A stretch of 64,000 nt of DNA from Shewanella glacialimarina (lineage in GTDB: Bacteria; Pseudomonadota; Gammaproteobacteria; Enterobacterales; Shewanellaceae), in NCBI RefSeq assembly GCF_020511155.1, contig NZ_CP041216.1, positions 1,426,001-1,490,000 on the forward strand, written 5' to 3'. The translations under genes and the position numbers were made by a program. Positions 28,769 to 37,887 of the stretch are shown piece after piece. Numbering within the stretch: the first letter of the stretch is position 1; every line of letters begins with the position of its first letter. The notes beneath the pieces were generated by a model that saw only the letters and a list, made by a program, of their open reading frames with translations, had not been told where the DNA came from and searched no databases.

Positions 28769-30121
28769 TTAAGCTAATTGCCATAAACGTTTGACGTATC
28801 CGAGTTGACTTAACTGCTGAAACTCCATTTCAACCAATTCGACTTCTTCTGCGGGAGCATTTTTATCAAGTAACAGTTGTACCGGGCCAAATACCCCGTA
28901 TTTTGCCTGTTGGTTTAAGGTTGCGCTTGCCCCGAAAAGCAATAGATTGCCTTTGGCCACATGCCACAATTGCGGTAACTTGGCTAATATTTGTGAATTG
29001 ACAGCGATTTCGTATAACTGAATTGTGCGTTGCTGGTTACTACAGGCATTGAAGCGAGTGATAGGCTGCTGAGGATGAGTGGCTTTGGCGACCAGTAAAC
29101 TTATTAGCATTAAAGGTAAAGCCAGTATCAGCAAAGCAAAGCCAATGAATCTATGGACTAATGACGGTTTTTGCTGTGGCTTAACGCCAGTCTGACAAGC
29201 TGCAACAAGGCTAGTATCATCAACTTTTACCCAGGTACTTTGGGCTATATCTATGATGTAATCTTGCGAAATAATTTGATTTTGTACGGTGAGATTTCTA
29301 CCCACAAAAGTATTGGGCATGATGATGCTATCATTTAGCTCGCTGTCTTCTATAAAACAGTTTTGGCCAATAACGATTAAGTTATTACAGTTAACTGATG
29401 GGTGGACGAAGCTATTTGCGCCAATGCAGCCATAAACGATTTGTTCAGCAAAACTTGGGCATTGGGTTTGTTGACCAAGGTATAATCCTGCTGCTCCCAT
29501 GCTATCGGCCTTACGGCCTTTAATGGCGAACTCATCGGCATGTTCTATGATGTGCCTAGTCGCAGCAACAAAGTTTTCAATACTGTCTAAATGGAAGGTT
29601 TTTCCGTGTAGTACTTGGTTGATGCTACGCTGTTGATTAAGGGGTAATTCGGCGATAGGCCAATTTAAACTTGCCCCATGTGAACGGCCCGCGGGTAACA
29701 TTAATAACCCAGGATTTTGATTGTTCATAGTTGCTAATACAAAAGTGTGCTTTATGTTTGAAGCAAAATCGACAAACCTTTTAATACAGGGCGTTCTAAC
29801 GATATCACCGCGGACAACCAACTGAGTTTGTTGTGGGTCTAACTGCATACGTTGTAGCACTGAATTAACATCTTCTTCAGGCTTACTTAAAAAGTAATCT
29901 ATGGTTAGGTTCCATTTGGCCCCTGTGCCAATATGCGCTTCAATCTCACTTGCTCGGTTGGCAACCACTAACTTCGCATGGGTAATACCTGCACAAGATA
30001 AGTCCTCTAACGTATATTCAATTAAGGCTTTATTCACTAAAGGCATTAATGCCGCGCTGTACTGACGATTCAGTGGTGCTAGTTCTGTGGCTGAACGATT
30101 AGCAAAAATAATGGCTTGCAT
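28769..30121 (-). CDS. nucleotidyltransferase-like/beta-helix protein with degenerate sugar-transferase tail
   Basis: A 450-residue protein of three parts. Residues 1-200 have the fold of sugar-phosphate nucleotidyltransferases (opening MQAIIFANRSATELAPLN, then PLVNKALIEYTLEDL), but the catalytic GGxGxRLxPLT loop is missing. Residues 225-290 are hexapeptide-like beta-helix repeats (IGANSFVHPS, IGQNCFIEDS). Residues 322-400 hold a membrane helix and LPQLWHVAKGNLLLFGAS, which matches the LPQLWNVLKGxMSLVGPRP motif of phosphoglycosyl transferases but lacks PRP. It lies nine bases downstream of another gene with such domains. It is probably catalytically altered or structural; no activity can be assigned. 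Confidence 0.72.
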   Translation of the reverse strand: MQAIIFANRSATELAPLNRQYSAALMPLVNKALIEYTLEDLSCAGITHAKLVVANRASEIEAHIGTGAKWNLTIDYFLSKPEEDVNSVLQRMQLDPQQTQLVVRGDIVRTPCIKRFVDFASNIKHTFVLATMNNQNPGLLMLPAGRSHGASLNWPIAELPLNQQRSINQVLHGKTFHLDSIENFVAATRHIIEHADEFAIKGRKADSMGAAGLYLGQQTQCPSFAEQIVYGCIGANSFVHPSVNCNNLIVIGQNCFIEDSELNDSIIMPNTFVGRNLTVQNQIISQDYIIDIAQSTWVKVDDTSLVAACQTGVKPQQKPSLVHRFIGFALLILALPLMLISLLVAKATHPQQPITRFNACSNQQRTIQLYEIAVNSQILAKLPQLWHVAKGNLLLFGASATLNQQAKYGVFGPVQLLLDKNAPAEEVELVEMEFQQLSQLGYVKRLWQLA

Positions 30122-30130
30122 GGTCTTCTC

Positions 30131-32113
30131 CTAATACGCACCACGGGCAAATAACACCGCGGGTATGGTTTTAAATAATAATTGAATGTCTTTAACCAGC
30201 GATTGTTGGTAGATATAATCAACATCTAATTCAACTTGTTTATCAAAAGGAATGTCAGATCTTCCTGATACTTGCCAAATACAAGTGATACCGGGTTTTA
30301 CCATCAATCTGCGTCTATCTGACAATTGATATTGGTTCACTTCAGTAGGTAATGCAGGACGCGGGCCAACTAATGACATCTCGCCTTTTAATACGTTCCA
30401 AAGTTGTGGTAATTCATCAATTGACAGCTTGCGGATCCACTTACCAACGTAGGTGATCCGTGGGTCTAGCTTCATTTTAAACAGGACCCCACCACGCATT
30501 TCATTTTCACTTTGAAGCTTAGCTAAACGCGCTTCAGCATCACTAAACATCGAGCGAAACTTCCACATGGTAAAAGGTTGATTGTCTTGCCCAGCACGGG
30601 TTTGGTTGAATAACACAGCGCCTTTTGATTCGAGACGAATAGCCAACGCAGTGAATAGGAATAGCGGTGAAAGTAATATCAACAGCGCACCTGAACCAAG
30701 GATATCAAGCAGCCTTTTGGCGATTTGATTCAGTTTGATTTTAAGAAAAAACCATTGATATTTTTTGTGGTTAACTTGCTGCGAATTTTTGCCTAACATC
30801 GAGAAATTTTGCTCTGCTGTTACGGCTAAATTTGCATTTTGAAAGCTAACCGCTTCATTTTGCAATTCATCTAATTCAAGTGTTGATTCAGGTTTGCTAT
30901 TGAATATCTTTTGTTGGGCTAACTCGATAAAGACACGCATTACAAATAAAGGATTACCCACAATATAACGGCGCCACATTCTTTTAGGCTCTTGCATTAA
31001 TCGCCAGGTCCATTCCATTCCCATTTGACGAACGGCAACAGGTGCTCTGCTTACGGCATCAGCATAAAAATCAAATAAGCCACCGATACCGATAGCCGCA
31101 CCAACGCTTAGCTTTGAACTGTGTTCAGCTATCCAACGCTCTTGTGTTGGTGCGCCCATAGCGACTAACAGTATTTTTGCGCCAGAGGCATTAATTTTGT
31201 TGATTACATCATCGGTTTGTTGCGCAGAAAAATAGCCATCATGGGTGCCACAAATACGTAACTGTGGGAAGCGCTGCTGCATTTTTGCCGCCGCCTTATT
31301 AGCTATATCCGGTTTCGCACCTAACATGAATATGCCCACGTCCTGTTCGGCAGCTTGTTGGCATAAAAGTGGAAACATATCAGTACCATTCACATTATCT
31401 TTTAGGGCAATTTGATGAATTTTACAGGCCAGACGTAAACCACTTCCGTCAGCAAATACGTGCTTATTGTGGTTGAGTATTTGTCGATATTGCGGGTTTT
31501 TATAGGCGATGTTCATACAGTCAGCATTCACAAATGCATAGCTGTCGCACTTAGGGGTTTTAGCACTGTTAAGGATACTGCTAATAGCATCACTCATGGT
31601 GATATTACTGATGGTGACTTTGAATAATTGAAACTGCTTTTGAGTTGAGCAAACCACAGTCGAAGACAAGGCGTACCCCAGCAAGCAGCGCAGTGTTGCT
31701 AGCAGGTAGCATAATACTGAAGTGTTCAGTTTAGGGTTAATCACATATGGATCGTAGGCTATGCCCATTCTGGCGTGCATTTGCTTAAATGACATTAACC
31801 CAGGACGAGCCAAGTAATCATAATAGGGTAAAACGGCATATTGATATTGGCTTCCTACTAATCCTAGCTCGCCTTTTATGACATTCAGTAAACCTAGCAG
31901 ATAAGATAGTTTTGAATGGGTAAACTGCAACAATGCAATCGGTTCACCCTGACCACTGTGAAGGTAGATAGTCTCGAGTGCTTGTCCTGAGGTTACTTTG
32001 AGATGAATAGCCTTAAGCACTAATATAGGGCTGATAAATACCAGTAACATTAAGCTCAGTAGAGTCTCGATAATTCTTACTGACGCTGAAATTTGTGCAG
32101 TGTGAGTTCGCAT
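30131..32113 (-). CDS. fusion: degenerate sugar transferase - WecG/TagA glycosyltransferase - active-type sugar transferase
   Basis: A 660-residue three-module protein. Residues 10-125 resemble a polyprenyl-phosphate sugar transferase (membrane helix, LLNVIKGELGLVGSQ, LARPGLMSFKQ) with key residues changed. Residues 160-400 are a WecG/TagA/CpsF glycosyltransferase (FVNADCMNIAYKN, FADGSGLRLA, MGAPTQERWI, GIGGLFDFYADAVSRAP), a family that adds ManNAc(A) or similar sugars to a lipid-linked acceptor. Residues 462-660 are a full phosphoglycosyl transferase (membrane helix, WKFRSM, DELPQLWNVLKGEMSLVGPRP, KPGITCIWQVSGR). The last module should start the polysaccharide repeat on undecaprenyl phosphate and the middle one add the next sugar. 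It is the first gene after a predicted sigma-54 promoter. Confidence 0.88.
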   Translation of the reverse strand: MRTHTAQISASVRIIETLLSLMLLVFISPILVLKAIHLKVTSGQALETIYLHSGQGEPIALLQFTHSKLSYLLGLLNVIKGELGLVGSQYQYAVLPYYDYLARPGLMSFKQMHARMGIAYDPYVINPKLNTSVLCYLLATLRCLLGYALSSTVVCSTQKQFQLFKVTISNITMSDAISSILNSAKTPKCDSYAFVNADCMNIAYKNPQYRQILNHNKHVFADGSGLRLACKIHQIALKDNVNGTDMFPLLCQQAAEQDVGIFMLGAKPDIANKAAAKMQQRFPQLRICGTHDGYFSAQQTDDVINKINASGAKILLVAMGAPTQERWIAEHSSKLSVGAAIGIGGLFDFYADAVSRAPVAVRQMGMEWTWRLMQEPKRMWRRYIVGNPLFVMRVFIELAQQKIFNSKPESTLELDELQNEAVSFQNANLAVTAEQNFSMLGKNSQQVNHKKYQWFFLKIKLNQIAKRLLDILGSGALLILLSPLFLFTALAIRLESKGAVLFNQTRAGQDNQPFTMWKFRSMFSDAEARLAKLQSENEMRGGVLFKMKLDPRITYVGKWIRKLSIDELPQLWNVLKGEMSLVGPRPALPTEVNQYQLSDRRRLMVKPGITCIWQVSGRSDIPFDKQVELDVDYIYQQSLVKDIQLLFKTIPAVLFARGAY

Positions 32114-32173
32114 AAGCCACCTCGATATATTGTTGAATTTCCACTAGGAAATTAGTTGTTATATATCTAGCAA

Positions 32174-32190
32174 TGCTTAAATCGTGCCAT
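32174..32190 (-). promoter_or_regulatory. sigma-54 promoter for the sugar-transferase fusion gene
   Basis: The minus strand reads ATGGCACGATTTAAGCA: a perfect -24 element TGGCACG and a GC at -12 with exactly ten bases between GG and GC. It lies about 60 bp before the ATG at 32113. Confidence 0.75.
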
Positions 32191-32250
32191 TTTTTAAGTC
32201 GTTGGTATTTAAGGTTTTTTAATTTACTAATTAAGGAGGGAAGAACCTGT

Positions 32251-32275
32251 TTGCAGTTTGCAAGGCAGCATGCAA
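32251..32275. promoter_or_regulatory. tandem TTGCA-N3-TGCAA activator sites
   Basis: A perfect site TTGCAGTTTGCAA at 32251-32263 is followed by an 11/13 match AGGCAGCATGCAA at 32263-32275. The pair starts 63 bp upstream of the -24 element of the predicted sigma-54 promoter. Confidence 0.72.
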
Positions 32276-32319
32276 ACAGGTTTGTATCAGACGGGATAAG
32301 GAATGTTACATGAGTGCTT

Positions 32320-33360
32320 TTATAAAAAGATAGATGACACACCATCACGGCTAATTTTATACTTTTGGATACTGCCAATGGCTTTTTGGCCTAAACTTTC
32401 TAGCCAATGATAGGCAAAAGCGGGTAACAACCATTGCATATATGCCGCACTGACAGTGCTAATGGTTCTGCCCATTTCATCTTTTAAGATTTTAGGTGAC
32501 GTTGTTAAGGCTTGTGTTGCTAGTTTAGCGGCCATTTTGCCATCTTTCATTCTAATAGCCTGGCGTGCCAAATATCGTAGTTGATAAGCCCTAGCATCAT
32601 TTTCATGGCGTTTTAACAACTTAGGAGCAAAGTAACGTGCCTTACTGATCATTTGTTCCCATGAGGCTAACTGTTTCAGTAAGTTAGCAGACAATCCGCC
32701 ATGATTTAAGCGATAGTAAGTTAATGGTTGTGGTAAGCCTTCCATTTTCCATTTTGTGGTTGCCACAATGCGCAGCCAGCATTCAATATCTTCAGATTGA
32801 CGAAATTTTTCGTCAAAATAGCACGAGTAAAGCTCATAATGGTTCACTGCTTGAAAGCGAATATCATTGAGTGTTGCACGGCGGATCACCGGCGCCGAAC
32901 CATTACCTACTGGGTTGCGGCATAATAAATGCGCCGCATCAATATTGTTGAGTTGTGGCATCTGATAAAAGTCTAATAACTTGCCTTCATAGCTCATAAA
33001 ACTCGAGCGAGAAAAGCTGATCCCGACTTTTGGGTTGGCATCAAGATGATCGCAATGACGTTGCAGTTTTTCTGCATGCCACATATCGTCAGAATCCAAA
33101 AATGCCACATACTTACCAAGCGCATGCCTGATCCCCGTGTTACGTGCTGCAGCCAGTCCTTTGTTTTCCAAATGGTTAATTATCTTAACTCGGCGATCAT
33201 GGAATTGTTGGCAGATTTTCAAACTGTTATCTGTTGCACAATCATTGACAATGATCAGCTCAAAATCAGTGAAGGTTTGTGCTAAGACGGATTCAATGGC
33301 TTGTTTTACAAACTTTTGCACGTTATATACGGGCATAACAACAGTAATTTTAGGGCTCAT
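32320..33360 (-). CDS. family 2 glycosyltransferase
   Basis: A 346-residue GT-A fold glycosyltransferase that probably adds one sugar of the exopolysaccharide repeat at the cytoplasmic face. It opens with PKITVVMPVYNVQKFVKQAI and ESVLAQTFTDFELIIVND, has the metal/nucleotide motif FLDSDDMW near residue 92, and an ED-type acceptor motif in QSEDIECWLRI. The donor sugar cannot be read from the sequence. Its ATG overlaps the wzx stop by four bases, which indicates coupled translation. Confidence 0.92.
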   Translation of the reverse strand: MSPKITVVMPVYNVQKFVKQAIESVLAQTFTDFELIIVNDCATDNSLKICQQFHDRRVKIINHLENKGLAAARNTGIRHALGKYVAFLDSDDMWHAEKLQRHCDHLDANPKVGISFSRSSFMSYEGKLLDFYQMPQLNNIDAAHLLCRNPVGNGSAPVIRRATLNDIRFQAVNHYELYSCYFDEKFRQSEDIECWLRIVATTKWKMEGLPQPLTYYRLNHGGLSANLLKQLASWEQMISKARYFAPKLLKRHENDARAYQLRYLARQAIRMKDGKMAAKLATQALTTSPKILKDEMGRTISTVSAAYMQWLLPAFAYHWLESLGQKAIGSIQKYKISRDGVSSIFL

Positions 33361-34682
33361 AGTGATTCTCCTACAGAGGTAAGTTGTTGATTATTTTTAA
33401 ATACTTTTTGGTAGCTATAGATACAAATGACTGGCAAGGTGACGAGGTAACTCACCATTACGGTTTGTGCCACTGTGATCAAACTGAATTGGCAAGCAAT
33501 GCCGATGACGATTGCCAGACAAATGGTAAGTGATACATTAATTTTGAGGTTGGTTTGACTTAAACCATTTGCAAGTAACAATTGGCTTGCGGCTTCGCCT
33601 AGCGGTCTTACTAAGCCACTTAGACATAGAAACAGGAATACATTTATGGCATCTGTTGATAGCCATTTATCACCGTAAACCAATGGAACATACCAATCAG
33701 AAAGTGCACTTTGCAATAAAATAACAGGTACGGTTATTGCCATAATGGCGGCGATACTGCTGAGGTATTTTGCCGATAAATCATCCTCAACCGCATTACG
33801 TTGGCAAAGGTGGCTATAAAATGCGGTGCCAAAGCTTTGAATTAACCCAAGGCTTATCCCCAGGCTAATGTTGTAAGCAAAAAAGTACACCCCTAAAGCT
33901 TCTACACCCATGAAGTAGCCGATTAATAAGTAATCAATATTTTGTCTGAGGGTGTTGGTTAAATCGCTTAAGCTAACGGGTATGCCAAAGTGTAAAAGTG
34001 TGATGACTTGAGCATGTTGAATACCTGTAACCAACTGTATTTTAGGTAAGGGGTTGTGGTGACGATGAATCGCAATCCACACAATAATCACCAATACTTT
34101 GGGTAAAATGATTGCCCAAATTTCAAACCCAGCCAACGCTAGTGTTGCCGTAAGCGCAGCATCAATAAGGGTTTGCCAAAGATTTGCTCGGCCGACAATA
34201 CGCATTTTGTTATTGCGTAAGTTTAAGGTGGCATATTGCATACCTATTGGTAGTAATAAAAAGCTCGTTGCCATTACCGCAATAGGTAAAATTAACGATG
34301 AGTCATGGTAATAACTGGCAATCGGGTAACTGGTTATTAGCATCAGCAAAAATGCTAATAAACACACTCCCCAGTTAACCCAGTTAGCACTGCTTAAATG
34401 GCCAATGAATTGCTCATCATCCATACGGATTAATGCTGCTGATGTAATTCTGCGTGTTGCGGTACAAATCAACTCGAACAGGGTGAGTACAATTGCCGCT
34501 TGGCCAAACATTTCAGGCATCAGTAATCTGGCCAGTACGATACTTGAAAGCAGGCGAATAATACGTCCACTAAACTGGGCCGAACCTAACCACATCATGC
34601 TTTTTCCTAGCCCTGTAAATCCTGAGCGAATTAGCATGAGGGGTTGATCAAATAATGTTTTATGCTGGTGTTTCATATTCAT
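33357..34682 (-). CDS. Wzx-like polysaccharide flippase
   Basis: A 441-residue MOP-superfamily membrane protein with about 12-14 helices, expected to flip undecaprenyl-linked repeat units across the inner membrane. The N-terminal GFTGLGKSMMWLGSAQFSGR and the FGIPVSLSDLTNTLRQNIDYLLIG region are typical of the RfbX/PST polysaccharide transporters. It is the first gene of a unit with the GT2 gene and follows a predicted sigma-54 promoter with activator sites. The neighbouring Wzy- and Wzz-like genes support a Wzx/Wzy-dependent pathway. Confidence 0.88.
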   Translation of the reverse strand: MNMKHQHKTLFDQPLMLIRSGFTGLGKSMMWLGSAQFSGRIIRLLSSIVLARLLMPEMFGQAAIVLTLFELICTATRRITSAALIRMDDEQFIGHLSSANWVNWGVCLLAFLLMLITSYPIASYYHDSSLILPIAVMATSFLLLPIGMQYATLNLRNNKMRIVGRANLWQTLIDAALTATLALAGFEIWAIILPKVLVIIVWIAIHRHHNPLPKIQLVTGIQHAQVITLLHFGIPVSLSDLTNTLRQNIDYLLIGYFMGVEALGVYFFAYNISLGISLGLIQSFGTAFYSHLCQRNAVEDDLSAKYLSSIAAIMAITVPVILLQSALSDWYVPLVYGDKWLSTDAINVFLFLCLSGLVRPLGEAASQLLLANGLSQTNLKINVSLTICLAIVIGIACQFSLITVAQTVMVSYLVTLPVICIYSYQKVFKNNQQLTSVGESL

Positions 34683-34717
34683 CCTAGCGTTAATTTATCG
34701 CTTTGTATGCTAGGGGT

Positions 34718-34734
34718 TACACGAATCGTGCCAT
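34718..34734 (-). promoter_or_regulatory. sigma-54-like promoter for wzx
   Basis: The minus strand reads ATGGCACGATTCGTGTA: a perfect TGGCACG -24 element, but GT instead of GC at -12 with the right ten-base spacing. The weaker -12 lowers confidence; the upstream paired activator sites raise it. Confidence 0.55.
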
Positions 34735-34793
34735 ATGTTAAGGTTCTGTTTTTAAATGATTTTCATTTTATTTTTTAGTTTTGACAAATGGTT

Positions 34794-34819
34794 TTGCAGA
34801 ATGCAAAGGCAAAATGCAA
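34794..34819. promoter_or_regulatory. tandem TTGCA-N3-TGCAA activator sites upstream of wzx
   Basis: A perfect TTGCAGAATGCAA at 34794-34806 is followed by AGGCAAAATGCAA (11/13) at 34807-34819, starting 62 bp from the -24 element. The perfect-then-AGGCA order is the same as at 32251-32275. The rest of the spacer 34683-35078 shows no gene. Confidence 0.72.
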
Positions 34820-35078
34820 TGTGGAGGGGATTAAGTTTGTGACAGCCAAGGTGAGCGCTGAAGTGGTGAAAGAGATCGAATGGTGAGATATTTCGATACT
34901 GATAATGTCTAACAGGGTCTTAGCGGCTTAGATTCTCGCGACTCATATTTTAATCATTGAAATTTGAATTGTCAGGGAATAATCATCTTGTTATCAAAAA
35001 GCAATTACTCAATTTACGGCCCTCACCATTGCATTTCAGTTATAAAATCTTTGACGCTGATGATGTAGCGCATTGTTT

Positions 35079-36371
35079 TTAGTCTAGTCTGGTTGATATT
35101 TGTTCATTAGGTTCTTCTGTGGGCATGTTGTCATTGTCTGCAATTAAGGCTTTACCTAAAATAATTAAGCCGGGCCAAAACAGATAAGCTAAGATTTCGA
35201 GGTTTTCACCTAAGGTGTAAAGCATTAGTAGCATTAATATCGCCATACCAACTTTAGCTAAAGGGCGGGCAAATATATTAACCATCAGCACAACAAAGCT
35301 CACTAGCATAGGCATAGCTAGTGCAACTGCACCCACTAAGCCTTTTACGAACAAAAGCCCATACCAGGTATGATGTGACCCTATTGGCATATATTCCACC
35401 ATGTGCGGGCCTCGCTCAACAATGCCATGTCCAAATAATACCGCCTCATTCCACCAACGCTCGACGGCAATGTCAGCTAAGGCCTGTCTTACTCTGGTGG
35501 AATCCGCCCTTGCTGATTTTACCGCGGCAATACTCATGGTTATTTTGTTAAGAATCGATTCTCCGACAAACCCTGTGGCCAGAATAACAGGACACAGAAT
35601 GAAATAAAGTATTGGAGAGCGGACAAATTTAAGCATAGAGAAATAGCCAAATAAGGCGAGATAACAAATTAATGCTAAGCGTGACTGCGACATTAACACC
35701 ATTAACAGACTGCCTATCACTCCCCAGCGTTTCCATTGAGTTGATGATTCTTGTAAAGCAAAAATGAAATATAAGTTGCCAAGCATGCCTAAGGCTGGAG
35801 CCCAAGGAGTGAATAGTCGCCAACGTGGAATGCCGCTACCAGGGTCTATTTCATATAAGCTTAACGAGAAAAACTCAGGGCCAGGGCCACCAATAATGCT
35901 TAAAGGGGAAACATAAAGGGTGCTGGGTAAACGGATAATCCAAGCCAATAAAAATATAGGCAATAATAAAACCGTGTGTTTACACACTTGGCAGCAAGCC
36001 CGATAAATAATTTGCGGTCTGATATCAAGGCAAGCTACCACAGGGAAAATGGCCAGAAGTGCCCAGCCTTTTGCCCAACCAATAGTGGATTTAATTAATT
36101 TTGCCAGACCTAAACCTTGCTCTAAATGGCCTACAATTAATGCCATTAACATCACCCACATACCCAATAACCATACATAGTGGGCTAGGCTGATAGTATG
36201 TGCTGGTTGATAAGATATTTTTTTAATCAACAAGCGACAAAACAATATCCAGGCAATCACAGGGGCGACAATATACAAAGCACCCAATAGCCAAAACAGG
36301 TAGCTATACACTATTGCTTTATAGACGAGTCTTTCGTCAGCATTTTGCGGAGTAACGGTTTGCGGATCCAT
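35079..36371 (-). CDS. Wzy-like O-antigen/exopolysaccharide polymerase
   Basis: A 430-residue protein with about eleven membrane helices and a long periplasmic loop with GHGIVERGPHMVEYMPIGSHHTWY. That loop resembles the active-site loop of O-antigen ligase/polymerase (Wzy/WaaL) proteins. It probably joins repeat units in the periplasm. The ATG at 36371 makes the gene overlap the upstream Wzz-like gene by 61 bp. A GTG at 36311, whose G is the last base of the upstream TAG, is an alternative coupled start just before the first helix. Specificity is unknown. Confidence 0.82.
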   Translation of the reverse strand: MDPQTVTPQNADERLVYKAIVYSYLFWLLGALYIVAPVIAWILFCRLLIKKISYQPAHTISLAHYVWLLGMWVMLMALIVGHLEQGLGLAKLIKSTIGWAKGWALLAIFPVVACLDIRPQIIYRACCQVCKHTVLLLPIFLLAWIIRLPSTLYVSPLSIIGGPGPEFFSLSLYEIDPGSGIPRWRLFTPWAPALGMLGNLYFIFALQESSTQWKRWGVIGSLLMVLMSQSRLALICYLALFGYFSMLKFVRSPILYFILCPVILATGFVGESILNKITMSIAAVKSARADSTRVRQALADIAVERWWNEAVLFGHGIVERGPHMVEYMPIGSHHTWYGLLFVKGLVGAVALAMPMLVSFVVLMVNIFARPLAKVGMAILMLLMLYTLGENLEILAYLFWPGLIILGKALIADNDNMPTEEPNEQISTRLD

Positions 36372-37876
36372 AAAATACTCAGTCCTATTAGTGCCATAAA
36401 TGACGCGCCCAAAGCCGCTACCAGTAATAACATTGTCGCTAAATTATCTGCTTTTGATGGTAGAGAAGGTGGTGACAATAATTGCAATAATGGATAAGCA
36501 GTAAAAATATCGGCCTTACCTACATCCATTTTTGCTACTGCTGAGGTCATTACCGCTGTCGCTAATTGATGAGCGCGGTGTAAATCCTCTAATTTAGCCG
36601 CATCATCATTAGAAAGCTCTAAGCGAGTTTCCCACTGCAAAATTTGGCTATCAAGTGTATTTAGCTCTTCATTAAGGCCAGTGTTAGTGGCTTTTAACTG
36701 AATGAGCTGCTCCATTAAATCGGCACGACCATCAATATCATCTAATAATAGCTTGTTAATCAATGTGCGATCGGCTTTACCTTTTTGATGTGCAATTAAA
36801 GTGTTAATTCTTTCTGATAGGGCATTTTGCAACTTTGTTTCTTCTGCGTTTAGGCTGGTTATTTGTGGATGATTACTGCCAAAATGTGCAGAAAGCTCGT
36901 GTAATTTACCCAATATTTCATTGTGAGATGTCAGTAATTGCTGAAAATATTTATCATTGTGCAATTTTAATAAATCGGCGGCTTCATTGGCAGTGGTGCC
37001 TAAGTGCAACATTAATGATTTTTCTTCTGCTTCGATACCTTTCAATTTTGAAATCATATTAACGCGGTTATGACGTAGACGTTCGATGGTGAGTGCTAAT
37101 TCTTTAAATTGGTCAAGTGAGACTAAGCCGCGTTCAGATTGAAACGCTAAAATTGCGTCTTGGGATAGCTTCACCTTTTGGTTGTATCCCGCTAAACCCT
37201 GAATGATGCCACTTTCCCTTAAATTAACTTCATCGTCACGTAAGTCGTTTAGCAAATTTTGCAATGAACGGTAAAGCGCCCAGGCTTTATCTTGCGCTTC
37301 TTTTGCCGAGCCGCCTTTGATACTAAATTCCATTAAGCCAGTTTGACTGGGTAATTTAAGTTTTGGTTTACCAAGCTGGCCAACAGGTATTTTTAAGCTG
37401 GTTGCCGCAGAGGTCAGTAATAAGTCAGTGTCTGATATTGCTTTATAGTTTTCACGTGGGTCAATTGCCGAGCTTAAATATGGTGAGCTTGATGAGCTGG
37501 TGGCCTGACCAATACTGTCCAAACTCACCAATGCGCCTGCACCATTACCCGGTAAAATCAGAGTCCATTTAGACACATAAGAAGTTGGTTTAATCGCCAT
37601 CAGTAAGAAAGTAGCAGCCCAGATTATCAGTAAACTGACTAATGCGGTTTTAAGATACAATTTTTTACGGGCTTTAGGGGTGAGTTTACTGCCTTCTAAT
37701 GCCGCGCGCTTAATCCAAAACAAATAAGCTAATTCACTTAAGCTATTATCTTTTGAATCATTTATTTGATAATCAGCTTCATTGGAAGATTTTTTTGAGT
37801 TGTTCTTTACCGGCTCAGTAAAAGGCACACTGATCTTTTCATATTCAATTATGTTTTTTTCAATGACGTTATCCAT
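36311..37876 (-). CDS. Wzz-like chain-length determinant protein
   Basis: A 521-residue polysaccharide co-polymerase. The N-terminal cytoplasmic part (1-85) is followed by a membrane helix (about 90-110, TALVSLLIIWAATFLLMAI), a periplasmic domain with long coiled coils (about 200-430) and a second helix (about 480-505). The proline-rich LSPPSLPSKADN before the second helix is the usual Wzz-family marker. No Walker motifs or tyrosine-rich tail follow, so it lacks the Wzc-type kinase. It should set polymer length together with the Wzy-like protein next to it. Confidence 0.87.
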   Translation of the reverse strand: MDNVIEKNIIEYEKISVPFTEPVKNNSKKSSNEADYQINDSKDNSLSELAYLFWIKRAALEGSKLTPKARKKLYLKTALVSLLIIWAATFLLMAIKPTSYVSKWTLILPGNGAGALVSLDSIGQATSSSSSPYLSSAIDPRENYKAISDTDLLLTSAATSLKIPVGQLGKPKLKLPSQTGLMEFSIKGGSAKEAQDKAWALYRSLQNLLNDLRDDEVNLRESGIIQGLAGYNQKVKLSQDAILAFQSERGLVSLDQFKELALTIERLRHNRVNMISKLKGIEAEEKSLMLHLGTTANEAADLLKLHNDKYFQQLLTSHNEILGKLHELSAHFGSNHPQITSLNAEETKLQNALSERINTLIAHQKGKADRTLINKLLLDDIDGRADLMEQLIQLKATNTGLNEELNTLDSQILQWETRLELSNDDAAKLEDLHRAHQLATAVMTSAVAKMDVGKADIFTAYPLLQLLSPPSLPSKADNLATMLLLVAALGASFMALIGLSILWIRKPLLRKMLTKDSSIKQ

Positions 37877-37887
37877 GGGAAACTCCT

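Noticed and set aside
34683..35078. A Qrr-type small RNA downstream of a LuxO-like site
   Set aside because: No hairpin with a T-run follows the sigma-54 promoter; the promoter points directly at wzx.
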